Shown here: one piece after another, positions 17,367 to 26,875 of the stretch | Layout of the letters: each line of letters begins with the position of its first letter | Position numbering within the stretch: the first letter of the stretch is position 1 | The notes under the pieces: generated by a model | The model's database searches: none | What the model saw: the letters and a program-made list of their open reading frames with translations, nothing else | Told to the model about the DNA's origin: nothing | Program-made: the position numbers and the translations under genes | DNA from: CAZIVO01 sp964542765 | GTDB lineage: Bacteria; Planctomycetota; UBA1135; UBA2386 | Length of the DNA: 64,000 nucleotides | NCBI GenBank assembly: GCA_964542765.1 | Contig: CAZIVO010000004.1 | Span: forward strand, 1-64,000 | Direction of reading: 5' to 3'

Positions 17367-18578
17367 ATGACCACCACGGGAACACTCACCGCTGTCGCCG
17401 TCACCCTGACTCTCTGGGTAGCCGCTGCGGAACCCCGCACGCAATCGATCGAGTGGCAAATCAAGCTCCTATGCAAGGATCTCAACGAAGGCATCGACCT
17501 GGCAGATTGTGATGGTGATGGCAAACTCGATGTCATCGCAGGCAGAAATTGGTATGCCGCTCCAGACTTCACTCCCCGGCCACTACGAACGATCGAGGAC
17601 TGGAATGGCTATATCCAGAGCAACGGCGACTTCGCCCATGACGTCAATCATGACGGCTACCCGGATCTGATCGCGGGTTCCTTCCTGCCAACCGAAGTCT
17701 ACTGGTACGAGAATCCCGGCAAGCAAGCCCTCGCTCGTGGTGCCATGTGGACCCAACATCTCCTGGCCAATACCCGGCAAACCAAGAACGAAAATCAACT
17801 CTTCGAAGATCTGGACGGCGATGGGATTCCCGAATGGATCGTGAACTCGTGGAACCGCAGAAACCCAACCCTCGTTTGGAAGATCACCGAAGAAGAACGG
17901 AATGTTGAAACCCGGAACGGAAAAACATCCACTCGCCGTGTCCCGGCGATGAAAGGCATCCCGATCGGCAAGGACAAGAACGGTCATGGCATGGGTGTCG
18001 GCGACCTCAATGGTGACGGACGCCCTGATATCCTGGTCGGGCTAGGCTGGTACGAACAACCGATATCCAACGCCATGCTCGGTGGGTGGAAGTTTCATCC
18101 CATCCCTGAACTGGGGGCACATGTCTCGATCCCCGTGATCATTCGCGACCTGGACGGCGATGGCAGGAACGATCTCATTCTCGGCCAAGGCCATGATTTC
18201 GGACTGCACTGGTGGCAACAATTGCCACCGCACGCCAACGGCAAACTCAAATGGCGGGCGCATCTGATCGACGACAAGTTCTCGCAACCGCACTGCCTTC
18301 ACATGGCAGATCTGGACGGCGACGGGGAAGATGAACTCATCACCGGAAAGCGGGTCTTCGCTCACAACGGACGAGATCCGGGCGGCAATGAGCCGCCGTG
18401 CCTCTTCTACTACACCTGGGATCGCCAGAAGCAGAGCTTCACCAAGCACGTGATCAACGAAGGCAAGGTGGGAACCGGCCTGCAAATCCGAACCGGTGAC
18501 CTCGATGGAGATTCCGATCTCGATATCGCAGTAGCCGGCAAGAGCGGCACCTTCTTGCTATTCAACCAAGGTCGGTGA
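17367..18578 (+). CDS. Secreted FG-GAP/VCBS repeat protein
   Basis: 403 residues with a short signal peptide (LTAVAVTLTLWVAAAEP). About seven Ca-binding loops of the form DxDGDGxxDxxxG are spread through the protein: DCDGDGKLDVIAG, DVNHDGYPDLIAG, DLDGDGIPEWIV, DLNGDGRPDILVG, DLDGDGRNDLILG, DLDGDGEDELITG and DLDGDSDLDIAVAG. This predicts a seven-bladed integrin-like beta-propeller. Such proteins are abundant on planctomycete surfaces and probably bind carbohydrate or protein. The gene is 107 bases after the isomerase gene and may share its transcript. It converges with the RRM gene. Confidence 0.88.
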   Translation: MTTTGTLTAVAVTLTLWVAAAEPRTQSIEWQIKLLCKDLNEGIDLADCDGDGKLDVIAGRNWYAAPDFTPRPLRTIEDWNGYIQSNGDFAHDVNHDGYPDLIAGSFLPTEVYWYENPGKQALARGAMWTQHLLANTRQTKNENQLFEDLDGDGIPEWIVNSWNRRNPTLVWKITEEERNVETRNGKTSTRRVPAMKGIPIGKDKNGHGMGVGDLNGDGRPDILVGLGWYEQPISNAMLGGWKFHPIPELGAHVSIPVIIRDLDGDGRNDLILGQGHDFGLHWWQQLPPHANGKLKWRAHLIDDKFSQPHCLHMADLDGDGEDELITGKRVFAHNGRDPGGNEPPCLFYYTWDRQKQSFTKHVINEGKVGTGLQIRTGDLDGDSDLDIAVAGKSGTFLLFNQGR

Positions 18579-18881
18579 ACACGCACACGAAGGCCTTCAG
18601 CGGCTCTAGCCACTAGCCGAGCACATCAAACCCATGCGGACAGCCCGCGAAAGCTAGCGAACAACTCACACGGGCTTCATCTGAGCCCGCAGCATGAAGT
18701 CCGAACGCTACCGGCCGGCAGCAGCAAGGATGCGCCTATATCAAGACCACGCAGTCGCCGATGACCCGCAAGCCACCGGACTGCGTGAACCTATACACAT
18801 GATGGAGGGCTCTCGCCCTCCGCGTGACGTTGCGGGCGCCCGAGCAGCGATCATGCTGCCCGGAACACCATCGACGAGTGG
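18579..18881. other. Convergent gap between FG-GAP and RRM genes
   Basis: 303 bases. The only structure seen is the hairpin at 18804-18821. No gene was recognised. Confidence 0.5.
18804..18821. terminator. Terminator-like hairpin between convergent genes
   Basis: Perfect 7-bp stem GGAGGGC/GCCCTCC around TCTC (GAGA on the minus strand, a GNRA loop). It lies between the FG-GAP gene and the RRM gene, where a shared terminator is expected, but neither strand has a T-run, so it may only protect 3' ends. Confidence 0.35.
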
Positions 18882-19238
18882 CTACCAGCCGCCGCCGCCA
18901 CCGCCACCGCCGTAGCCACCACGGCCGCCACCGCCGCCGCCACCACGGCCGCCGCCGTAGCCACCACGGCCGCCGCCGCCACCGCGCGTGCGCTCCTGCG
19001 CCTCGTTGACCCTCAGGCTACGGCCATCGAGGTCCGTGCCGTCCATGGTCTTGATCGCGTTTTGCGCGTCTTCGTCGGTCGCCATCTCGACGAAAGCGAA
19101 GCCACGGGGACGGCCCGTGTCACGGTCCGTCATGACGGTCGCATTCTCTACCTTGCGGCCATCTTGCTCGAAGGCCTCGATCAGCTGATCCTCAGTTGTG
19201 TCGTAGTTGAGGTTGCCTACGTAAAGTCGTTTTCCCAT
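18882..19238 (-). CDS. Glycine-rich RNA-binding protein (single RRM)
   Basis: 118 residues. One RNA-recognition motif covers residues of about 3-80: RNP2 is RLYVGNLNYD and RNP1 is RGFAFVEM, each with the aromatic residues that stack on RNA. The tail from residue 85 is almost pure Gly with Arg and Tyr (GGRGGYGG), as in bacterial Rbp and eukaryotic cold-inducible GR-RBPs. It probably binds single-stranded RNA and acts as an RNA chaperone, often in cold response. The gene is monocistronic, with a 665-base gap upstream on its 5' side. Alternating Gly codons make the 3' end highly repetitive. Confidence 0.95.
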   Translation of the reverse strand: MGKRLYVGNLNYDTTEDQLIEAFEQDGRKVENATVMTDRDTGRPRGFAFVEMATDEDAQNAIKTMDGTDLDGRSLRVNEAQERTRGGGGGRGGYGGGRGGGGGGGRGGYGGGGGGGGW

Positions 19239-19903
19239 CTTCTATCCGGTCTCTTTTCAGTAAATGCGGCTGAGTTCGCACAGTTGCCAACCCTCACCGC
19301 GGAGGTTCATCATGTTACGTGTGATCAATATTCAGGTCTGGCGCGACAACTGGGGCATTCGGGCTCGCAATGCAGATCGTGCCATTCCGACACGCTCAAA
19401 GCACTCGCAACAGCCGAGGGGGATTGGACAGTGGCCTTGCCACCAGATCTACCAACGACACCGAACGCCTGCGGATCACCCGAAGCTTGCTCGCTCCGGC
19501 AGGTTCCTAACTCAATACGCCTGTCTCTTCACGCCTGCCTTGTCGTTGGTGCCCGTCCCGGAATACGCCGGGCGAGGGTGTGTCGTTTCGCTGCCCACGC
19601 AGCGCTTGGTGAGCAAGATCATCGCTTCCGCCGGTCTTTTGCAATCAAGAATTCGGTGGCGGGCCAAGAAAAACCATGGATTCTCGGTATCCCATCACTC
19701 GCTGGCCCTCACGAATTCGCCAACAGACGGGCTGATCAGAGCCACACGGCCGATGCGTGATCGCCATGCCAGGCCCCATACATTGCCTCTGAGGGGCTTT
19801 CCCAACCAATCATCAGCGTGTGACAATTGAGCACAAGAGCCTCTCAATTGGCAAACATCATCTCTCCCGGACACCCCCGCCATATCAAACCGATCCCGCT
19901 TCG
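19239..19903. other. Long intergenic region upstream of the RRM gene
   Basis: 665 bases between two divergent genes. Open frames of 188 and 232 codons overlap here, but their composition is not protein-like and they lack matching start context, so I do not call them. The region should hold promoters for both genes and may give the RRM mRNA a long leader, as seen for cold-regulated genes. No specific element was identified. Confidence 0.4.
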
Positions 19904-21802
19904 ATGACCCCCAGAAGACCCAAGTCCCGGATCGCCCGCCTGACAAATGGCAGGAGGCTGCGCACAGCAGCGGCCATCGGAATCGTCTTGACAGGTTCCC
20001 TTGCAGCGCAAAAACCGCCGTCCTGGTCATCTATCGCCATCGCCGGGATCCGATCATCAGCCGTTCAGCAACTCGGCAAACTCGCCTACTACCGGGTGGG
20101 CGCAACGATCCACGTCTACTCCTCCATCGCTCGAGCATGGAAGACTGTGGCCGTCACCGGGGCCGCGACCATCCGTATGTCCAATAATTGGCTGGTGATC
20201 CATCAGGGCCAACTCGTCACAGCATATTCGGCCTTCGGCGGGTCCTTCGAAAAGCTCACCGTCTCCGCCTCCGCAAAGATCGTGACCCCACCCTCTAACC
20301 GCAATGATGAAATCCTCCTGATTCAAGATGGCAACACACTCCACGCTTTCTCCGGCCTTGTCGGTCGCTGGAACAACCACCCGATCACAGTCGCAGCAAA
20401 GATTTCGACAAACCGCGATGTCGCGATCATTGCGGATAAGGACAAGCTCATCGCCATGAGCGCGAGCGTGGGGGAATGGGTCAGCCAACGATCTGACGGG
20501 CCGGTCAATAGCATTGAAGCAATCGATCGAATGGGATTGGTCACCACAGCACGATCGACCTACGGATTCTCCGCCATCCGCAACACATGGTCACAGGTTC
20601 AATCCCTTCCGAATGCCACACTGAAACGCGAAGGTGATGTCGCCATCTGGTCCAACTCACAACATTGCCTCGGCTTCAGCAGCCTGCGCGGAACCTTCAG
20701 ATTGCAAGTTACCGGCAACGCCACCGTGGTCACGGCAACGACAAGAACGGCGGTCGCTCGAACCGGAAATATCGCGTTCATCTTCTCCGCTCCCCTGGCT
20801 CGCTGGCTCGTGATGTCGACCGCAGGCACCATGCAAATGCATGCCAAAGGCTCCCTCATCAACTTCTTCGGAGCGCAGAAGATCACATCTTACAGCGCCC
20901 TCACCGGCACCACCGCAAGCTTGAAGGGGACCAATATCACATCCCTCTTCAACAGCACTGTGACAGCAGCTTCAGTATCTGGCGCCTGGCACATGTTCAG
21001 CGCCATGTCGGGCAAATGGACCAAGGCTCCCGCCGCGACCAAAACCCCGATCTGCTTGGTTCAAAACGGTGCTTTGCTGGCGGCCAGCGGCAGCGTGCTG
21101 GCCTTCTCTCCGCGCAGTGACAACTTCATCCGCCTTGCCACAACCACAAGCGCAATCCACCACGCCAACCAAGGGAGTTCCGTAATCGCTGTCCAGGACG
21201 GAGCCAACCTCCACGCATTCGATGCAAGGCGAGAAATCTGGGTTCATCATCCGTGCCTTACGAGCAAGCCACTACGAGTCCGCCTCTGGCGGACAACAAT
21301 GGTCGCTACCAGTTCATCGAACGCCTTCGGATTCAGTGCCCAGCACGGCGAAATCGAACGAGCACCCCTCCCGGAGACGGTCCTCGATCTACGTGCGAGC
21401 TCCGAAGTAGGCGCCGTCATCACGAGCAACCACATCCTGGCCTTCAGCTCTGTCGCCGACTTGATCACGCCAGTGCAATTCCCTGAGTTTCGTCGAATGT
21501 GTGGTCGCGGCACCAAGCTCACTCTCACCCTGTCGGGCAAGCCACGAGCGGGACATGTCATCTTCATCGGATTCCCAAGCGCTTCCACCTTGCAGTTGCC
21601 CATCGGCGATATTGTGCTGGCGAGCAACCCTCTCGTTCCTCTGCCAGGCGGAACCCTCCCCCCTTCCGGCCATGCGCATACACAGATCAAGATCCCCGAT
21701 CAGCCACGGTTCTCAGGACTCAATCTGGGGATGCAGGCTGCGATCCTGCCACAAGCCGGCTCGCCCTATCTGACTCGTATGGGCAGCTTGTCTATCTATT
21801 GA
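19904..21802 (+). CDS. Secreted repeat protein with lineage-type C-terminal domain
   Basis: 632 residues. The frame is open from 19820, but ATG 19904 gives a basic N-terminus and signal peptide (LRTAAAIGIVLTGSLAAQ). The body consists of 10 or more imperfect repeats of about 40-50 residues around patterns such as HAFSGLVGRW, MFSAMSGKW, AFSPRSDNF, YGFSAIRNTW and GFSSLRGTF, suggesting a beta-propeller. The last 90 residues (GRGTKLTLTLSG to YLTRMGSLSIY) look like a small beta domain also seen at the ends of the proteins at 21915 and 31237. No catalytic motif. Probably a surface or matrix protein. The repeats suggest growth by internal duplication. Confidence 0.75.
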   Translation: MTPRRPKSRIARLTNGRRLRTAAAIGIVLTGSLAAQKPPSWSSIAIAGIRSSAVQQLGKLAYYRVGATIHVYSSIARAWKTVAVTGAATIRMSNNWLVIHQGQLVTAYSAFGGSFEKLTVSASAKIVTPPSNRNDEILLIQDGNTLHAFSGLVGRWNNHPITVAAKISTNRDVAIIADKDKLIAMSASVGEWVSQRSDGPVNSIEAIDRMGLVTTARSTYGFSAIRNTWSQVQSLPNATLKREGDVAIWSNSQHCLGFSSLRGTFRLQVTGNATVVTATTRTAVARTGNIAFIFSAPLARWLVMSTAGTMQMHAKGSLINFFGAQKITSYSALTGTTASLKGTNITSLFNSTVTAASVSGAWHMFSAMSGKWTKAPAATKTPICLVQNGALLAASGSVLAFSPRSDNFIRLATTTSAIHHANQGSSVIAVQDGANLHAFDARREIWVHHPCLTSKPLRVRLWRTTMVATSSSNAFGFSAQHGEIERAPLPETVLDLRASSEVGAVITSNHILAFSSVADLITPVQFPEFRRMCGRGTKLTLTLSGKPRAGHVIFIGFPSASTLQLPIGDIVLASNPLVPLPGGTLPPSGHAHTQIKIPDQPRFSGLNLGMQAAILPQAGSPYLTRMGSLSIY

Positions 21803-21914
21803 GATCGCGTCCCCACCAACTCACCCTCACAAGCGAGCAATCAGTTATCTGCTAGAATGACACCTGCTTCAGCCCCCTTAACAATCATCAGCCCTGCACT
21901 CCGGATATGAATCC

Positions 21915-23633
21915 ATGCGAAGCATTCTGTTCATCACCTACCTTCTCGCGTCAACCCTGACTCTCCATGCCATCCCAGCGCAAACAACCTCATCTGGCAA
22001 GAATCGGGCAACCATCGCCCAAAACTCCGGCAGCAGCCAGAGCGGGTTCCCTAACAAGCTGATCGCCGAACGAGAATACAATGACTCGGGGGGATACGCC
22101 GATGACCTCGGACGCCTGACAACAAGCGGCCAGCAGGTGAGCGGAAGCCTCTTGGGCAGTGCCGATGCCGACACCTTCAAGGTTCAGACTTCTGTGGATG
22201 GCTCCGTCTCCTTGCGCTTGCGCGGCAATGGCAACCCGGCCCTCGCTGCTGCGACCCTCCAGATCCAGAGCACCACCGGTACGCTGATCAGCGAGTTTGA
22301 TACTCCCTCTCTCCCATCCGGCTCCATCCAACTCCCCGCCGGTCGCTACCGGATCGCTGTCCTTGGAACCAACTCAAGCGGTGGCTACCTGCTCGACCTG
22401 GGTCTTACCAAACTTCAGATTCCCAACCTATCACCCAGCCAATCCAAAACCCTGGTTCTGAGTTCCGCCTATCAATTAGCGCGTCTGATCATCCCTGTTG
22501 ACGGTCGCGTTCGGATCACCATCTCAGGCGGCCAACTCGATAGTTATCTCGAACTCTACAACGCGAACATGGACTTCATGATCGACGTTGATGACGATTC
22601 GAGCTCGAGCAACTCCGATGCCGGCCTGAACGCTCACCTCCCCGCAGGAATCTACCACCTCCTTCTCGCGACCTGGGGAAACAGCGGCAATGCAAACATT
22701 CGCTACAACTTCCAGGCCGGACCGATTCCAAATCTAGCCTGCAACAAGAATCTCAATGGCCAGATCCCCGGAGGCGAAGAAGACCTCGTCCTCTACCGAC
22801 TGCAACTCGCCAGCCCGCAAGAAATGGTCATCTCGCTGCAGCCTCGAGGTGCCTCCGGAATCAGCGACTCCTACCTACTGCTCTACGATGCCCGCGGCAG
22901 CCTGATCCTTGAGTCCGATGATGATGCCAACGCCGTGGGATCGATCATCAGCGGCACCTTCCCGGCAGGCACCTTCTACGCTGCTTCTTCGGGCTACTGG
23001 GCGACAGGCAACTACTCGATCAGCAATCGCTGCGGAGCGCCTGTCCTGACTCGAGCAGTGCCGGGCAAGACTTCGAGTTCGATCAAGAACATCGACGGCA
23101 ATGTCACCTTCGAATTCTCCTTCCGCACACCCGTCCCCGCAGAAGCTGTGGTGATCGAAGGGACCTTGCCCGATGCCCACATGGCTGTCCTGGATACAAC
23201 GACCGGTCTGCTGGCCGGGTACAACGATGATGACTTCATCTCGGGAGGCTCCATGGTGTCGACCACCCTCTCCAACCGACGGTATTTCGCCATCGTCAAA
23301 GACTACGACGGTGCTACGGGCAGCCTCGATTTCGAACTTTGGCCACCACTGCTGCGAGACACCAGCAACAACATCATCGGTCTTGGAAAGACCGGGGACC
23401 ATGTAGTCTTGCTCGCTGCCGTACGCTCATCCCCACCCATCGCGATCATCCCGGCCATCAAGGGCTACCTCCTGCTGAGCCTCAATCCAGGCGTGGCCTT
23501 GCCAGCGCGACAGGTGACCGGCGATGGTTCCATCGCCCACGGCTTCAAGATTCCTCCCGGCCTCTTCCCGATCCAGACCGTGGCGGTCGACGTGCCGGCG
23601 ATGCTCGGTGCCTTCGGCAACGAACTCAAGTAA
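21915..23633 (+). CDS. Secreted PPC-domain repeat protein
   Basis: 572 residues with a signal peptide (LFITYLLASTLTLHAIPAQ). The N-terminal AEREYNDS followed by GSLLGSADADTFKVQ is the start signature of bacterial pre-peptidase C-terminal (PPC) domains. Three or four related units follow: DSYLELYNANMDFMIDVDDD, DSYLLLYDARGSLILESDDD and DAHMAVLDTTTGLLAGYNDD, each with an acidic, probably Ca-binding loop and a FPAGTFY-like ending. The last 80 residues resemble the C-terminal domain of the proteins at 19904 and 31237. No enzyme domain is present, so it is probably structural or adhesive. It lies 112 bases after the previous gene; TAGAAT near 21853 could be a -10 box, but no -35 matches. Confidence 0.78.
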   Translation: MRSILFITYLLASTLTLHAIPAQTTSSGKNRATIAQNSGSSQSGFPNKLIAEREYNDSGGYADDLGRLTTSGQQVSGSLLGSADADTFKVQTSVDGSVSLRLRGNGNPALAAATLQIQSTTGTLISEFDTPSLPSGSIQLPAGRYRIAVLGTNSSGGYLLDLGLTKLQIPNLSPSQSKTLVLSSAYQLARLIIPVDGRVRITISGGQLDSYLELYNANMDFMIDVDDDSSSSNSDAGLNAHLPAGIYHLLLATWGNSGNANIRYNFQAGPIPNLACNKNLNGQIPGGEEDLVLYRLQLASPQEMVISLQPRGASGISDSYLLLYDARGSLILESDDDANAVGSIISGTFPAGTFYAASSGYWATGNYSISNRCGAPVLTRAVPGKTSSSIKNIDGNVTFEFSFRTPVPAEAVVIEGTLPDAHMAVLDTTTGLLAGYNDDDFISGGSMVSTTLSNRRYFAIVKDYDGATGSLDFELWPPLLRDTSNNIIGLGKTGDHVVLLAAVRSSPPIAIIPAIKGYLLLSLNPGVALPARQVTGDGSIAHGFKIPPGLFPIQTVAVDVPAMLGAFGNELK

Positions 23634-23871
23634 GCAGCCTCGCAGAAGGCACACATGCGGAAGTAGGCGCGGAACACCGGACTCGCCAAATCAGCAAATG
23701 GTCCGCGAGACACCCTGCCCAGACAACGTCCAGCACCCCCGAGATCCTTCGCTGCTGCATCCCTGATCACACCCCCCAGGCCATGTCAGATACACGAGTT
23801 TTGGAAGCGAAGCTGACTTCGAGAAAGGTCGAAACAGGTATCTCCGCACGGAGTCACGTATCATTCGCGGC

Positions 23872-25134
23872 ATGACTCCCCCCAAACCGAACCTCGCTTT
23901 CCTGGCCCTGGCAAGTTCCTTGATCCTGGTCAACACCGCGCCTGCCAACAGTGGCACCCAGAAGCCGAAACGCCAAAAAACCTCAATCTCGCTCTTCGAC
24001 GGCAAAACCTTGAAGGGCTGGACTCAACGCAATGGCACGGCCACCTACCGGGTCGAAGACGAATGCATCGTCGGCACGACGGCCGTTGGTAGCCCCAACT
24101 CGTTCCTGTGCAGCGACCGTGACTACTCGGACTTCGAACTCAAGTTCGAAGTGAAGGTCGATGCTGAGCTGAACTCGGGTGTCCAGGTCCGCTCCCAAAC
24201 TCGTGGCGGCCCCACGGGCCGGGTAAACGGTCCTCAGGTAGAGATCGAGGCCAGCGGCCAGAAAGGCGCAGAAGCCGGCTACCTTTACGCCGAAGCTGCC
24301 GGTGGCTGGATGACACCAAAGGGAAAGCGTAGTCCCCACAAACATTTCAAGGACGGAGAGTGGAACGCCTATCGAGTCCTGGCCATCGGCCCGATCATCA
24401 AGGTCTGGATCAATGATGAGCAGATCTCCGACCTCACTCATGCGGAGATGTACAAATCCCACCCGCGTGGTTTCATTGCTCTGCAGGTTCACGGTATCGG
24501 CAAGAAGACGGGTGGACCCTTCACCGTCAGCTGGCGCAAGATCGAATTGCGCGAGGTCAGAAGCAAGAAAGCCGGCTGGGTCAATCTCTACAACGGCAAG
24601 GACCTCAGCGGTTGGAAAACAGAGGGCAACTGGTCACCGCAAGAGAAGGGAGTGCTGTTGATTCAACCACGACCGGGCGAGAAGGGCTGGAAGCGCTTCG
24701 GCTCCTATCTCTGGAGTGAAAAGAAGTACAAGGACTTCATCCTGGACGTGGAGTATTCCTATCCCGCAGGCGGCAACAGCGGCATCTTCTTCCGCGTCGG
24801 CGACACCGCCAATCCGGTTCAAACGGGCATCGAAGCCCAGATCCTCGACTCCAGTGCAAAAAAGGGTGTCCCGACCCCTCATGATCATGGCGGCATCATC
24901 AGAACGATCGGCGCATCCAAGAATATGTCCAAGGCTCCCGGCGAGTGGAACCGGATGATCGTCTGCGCCAGGGGAACTCATCTGGAAGTGGATCTCAACG
25001 GCCACAAGATCGTCGATATCATGCTCGACAAGACTCCCATCAAGGACCGCCCACTGACGGGCTTCCTCGGCCTCCAGGACCACGGTGAACCCAACAACAT
25101 CCGCTTCCGCAAGATCCTGGTGAAGGAACTCTGA
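23872..25134 (+). CDS. Two-domain DUF1080 protein (3-keto-disaccharide hydrolase family)
   Basis: 420 residues, signal peptide at the N-terminus (LAFLALASSLILVNTAPANS). Two DUF1080 (concanavalin-like) domains lie in tandem. The first, residues of about 40-225, starts ISLFDGKTLKGW and contains DFELKFEVKV and NSGVQVRSQ. The second, 235-420, starts VNLYNGKDLSGW and contains DFILDVEYSY and NSGIFFRVGD, ending FLGLQDHG. The family is now associated with cleavage of 3-keto-glycosides made by exported Gfo/Idh oxidoreductases. Such an oxidoreductase is the next gene, 133 bases downstream, which supports that role. The fusion of two copies suggests one binding and one catalytic domain. Confidence 0.9.
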   Translation: MTPPKPNLAFLALASSLILVNTAPANSGTQKPKRQKTSISLFDGKTLKGWTQRNGTATYRVEDECIVGTTAVGSPNSFLCSDRDYSDFELKFEVKVDAELNSGVQVRSQTRGGPTGRVNGPQVEIEASGQKGAEAGYLYAEAAGGWMTPKGKRSPHKHFKDGEWNAYRVLAIGPIIKVWINDEQISDLTHAEMYKSHPRGFIALQVHGIGKKTGGPFTVSWRKIELREVRSKKAGWVNLYNGKDLSGWKTEGNWSPQEKGVLLIQPRPGEKGWKRFGSYLWSEKKYKDFILDVEYSYPAGGNSGIFFRVGDTANPVQTGIEAQILDSSAKKGVPTPHDHGGIIRTIGASKNMSKAPGEWNRMIVCARGTHLEVDLNGHKIVDIMLDKTPIKDRPLTGFLGLQDHGEPNNIRFRKILVKEL

Positions 25135-25267
25135 GCCAGGATCAGCAACCTCTCACAAGCCAGCCGGTAAGCGATCAGCCCACTCCTCTCGCATGGGAGG
25201 AAAATGGGACACGGTCGTGTGCAAATCATGCTAGCGTCTGTCTCCCCCCTACCCCTGGAAGTCCCAC

Positions 25268-26572
25268 ATGCACAGCAAACCCACTCGCCGAACCTTTCTT
25301 CGCCAATCGAGTTCCATCGCCGCTGGCACGGCACTCGGTATCTCCAGCCTCCCGAGCGTCCACGTCGGCGGCAGCGACGAAATCCGGGTCGCATTGATCG
25401 GCTGCGGTGGCCGTGGCACCGGCGCTGCTGATCAGATCATGAAGACCAAGGGCAATACCAAGCTGGTGGCCGTCGCCGATGCCTTTCCGCACAAGGCCGC
25501 AAGCACAATCTCGCGCCTGAAGAAAAAGCACGGCGACAAGGTCGATGTCTCGCAAGATCAGATCTTCACCGGCCTCGATGGTTTCAAGGCCGCCATCGAT
25601 TCTGCAGTTGATCTGGTGGTGATCGCCACACCGCCCGGCTTCAAGCCGCAACAGTTCGAATATGCAGTCGACCGAGGCAAGCATGTCTTCATGGAGAAGC
25701 CAGTGGCGAGTGACACCGCCGGCGTTCGCCGCGTACTCCGCGCCAACGAAATTGCCAAGCAGAAGTCCTTGATGGTTGGCGTCGGCCTGCAGAGGCGCCA
25801 TGAAGAACGCTACAAGGATTGCATCAAGCGACTCCAGGATGGCGCCATCGGCGATATCAATCTGCTTCGAGTCTACTGGAATGGCCGCGGGATCTGGTAC
25901 CGTGACCGGACTCCGGAACAGACCGAAATGGCGTTCCAGGTAAACAACTGGTACCACTTCATCTGGGCCTCGGGCGACCAGATCTGCGAACAACACATTC
26001 ACAACCTCGACGTTGGCTGCTGGGTCAAGGGCATGTTCCCGGTCGAGGCCAACGGCATGGGTGGCGGTGAGCAGCGCCTGGGTGGAGACCGCACCAAGAC
26101 GCAGATCTTTGACCACACCTTTGTCGAATACACCTTCGAGGATGGCACCAAGATGTATAGCCAGGGCCGCCACCTCACCGGTGGCTTCACTCGAGTCGGC
26201 GAGTGGGCCCATGGTTCCAAGGGAGTGAGTCAAATTGGCTCGTCCATCGAGCCATTCGGTGGTCAAAAGCACAAGATCTCTGGCAAGGGCGGTGGCCATC
26301 AGCAAGAGCAGCACGATCTGGTCGAGACGCTGATGCGCGGCGATATCTACAATGAGGGCTATTACGGTGCCATGAGCACCTTCACGGCGATTCTCGGGCG
26401 CGAAGCCTGCTACTCGGGAAAGATCGTCCAGGCTGACAAGTTGCTCAAGAACGGCAGGGATCTGGCGCCGGGGATCGACAATTTCACGATCGATTCGATT
26501 CCGCCGGCCGTCCCCGGAAGCGATGGCCGCTATCCCGTGCCCGTACCGGGCAAATACAGCCCCTTCGCCTGA
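25268..26572 (+). CDS. Tat-exported Gfo/Idh/MocA family oxidoreductase
   Basis: 434 residues. The Tat signal is TRRTFLRQSSS followed by a mild hydrophobic stretch. The Rossmann fold begins IRVALIGCGGRGTGAA (GxGxxG-type NAD(P) loop), with ATPPGFK and HVFMEKPVASD, the EKP lysine motif typical of the family. The C-terminal half includes NNWYHFIWASGDQICEQHIHNLD, where the His residues are conserved in planctomycete members. The enzyme is expected to oxidise a sugar hydroxyl, probably at C3, with a bound nicotinamide cofactor outside the cytoplasm. Together with the upstream DUF1080 gene it forms an oxidise-then-cleave pair for glycosides. Confidence 0.92.
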   Translation: MHSKPTRRTFLRQSSSIAAGTALGISSLPSVHVGGSDEIRVALIGCGGRGTGAADQIMKTKGNTKLVAVADAFPHKAASTISRLKKKHGDKVDVSQDQIFTGLDGFKAAIDSAVDLVVIATPPGFKPQQFEYAVDRGKHVFMEKPVASDTAGVRRVLRANEIAKQKSLMVGVGLQRRHEERYKDCIKRLQDGAIGDINLLRVYWNGRGIWYRDRTPEQTEMAFQVNNWYHFIWASGDQICEQHIHNLDVGCWVKGMFPVEANGMGGGEQRLGGDRTKTQIFDHTFVEYTFEDGTKMYSQGRHLTGGFTRVGEWAHGSKGVSQIGSSIEPFGGQKHKISGKGGGHQQEQHDLVETLMRGDIYNEGYYGAMSTFTAILGREACYSGKIVQADKLLKNGRDLAPGIDNFTIDSIPPAVPGSDGRYPVPVPGKYSPFA

Positions 26573-26875
26573 GCAAGCTCCCGTCATAGGCTCCATAGAA
26601 AACCCCGGGTCGCCGATTCATGGCGGCCTTGGGCGCGGTCTTCAGCACGCCCGGATCGCGGAGATCATGGAGGTGACACCTTGCTCACAACGAGTATTTC
26701 ACCGCATGTGACCGGCGCCACTGCCCGAGACATCGCCACCCCCCACACGACTGCCCATGCCTGCGGGCAACTGCATCGATGTCACAGATGAGAGCTGCGT
26801 GCTTACCTTCTCTACGGAGCATGAATTGGAAGCCATGGAGAGCCCCAATCCTGAGCTATACTTCGCCACTGTCCC
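26573..26875. other. Intergenic gap before glycosyltransferases
   Basis: 303 bases with no recognisable gene, RNA or repeat. It probably holds the promoter of the GT4 pair. CTATACTT near 26855 could be part of a -10 box but lacks a suitably spaced -35. Confidence 0.35.

Noticed and set aside
19062..19830. Plus-strand frames of 188 and 232 codons upstream of the repeat protein
   Set aside because: One overlaps the RRM gene on the other strand, and neither has convincing composition or motifs.
25226..26596. 456-codon minus-strand frame opposite the Gfo/Idh/MocA gene
   Set aside because: High-GC shadow frame; the plus-strand protein has clear Tat, Rossmann and EKP motifs.
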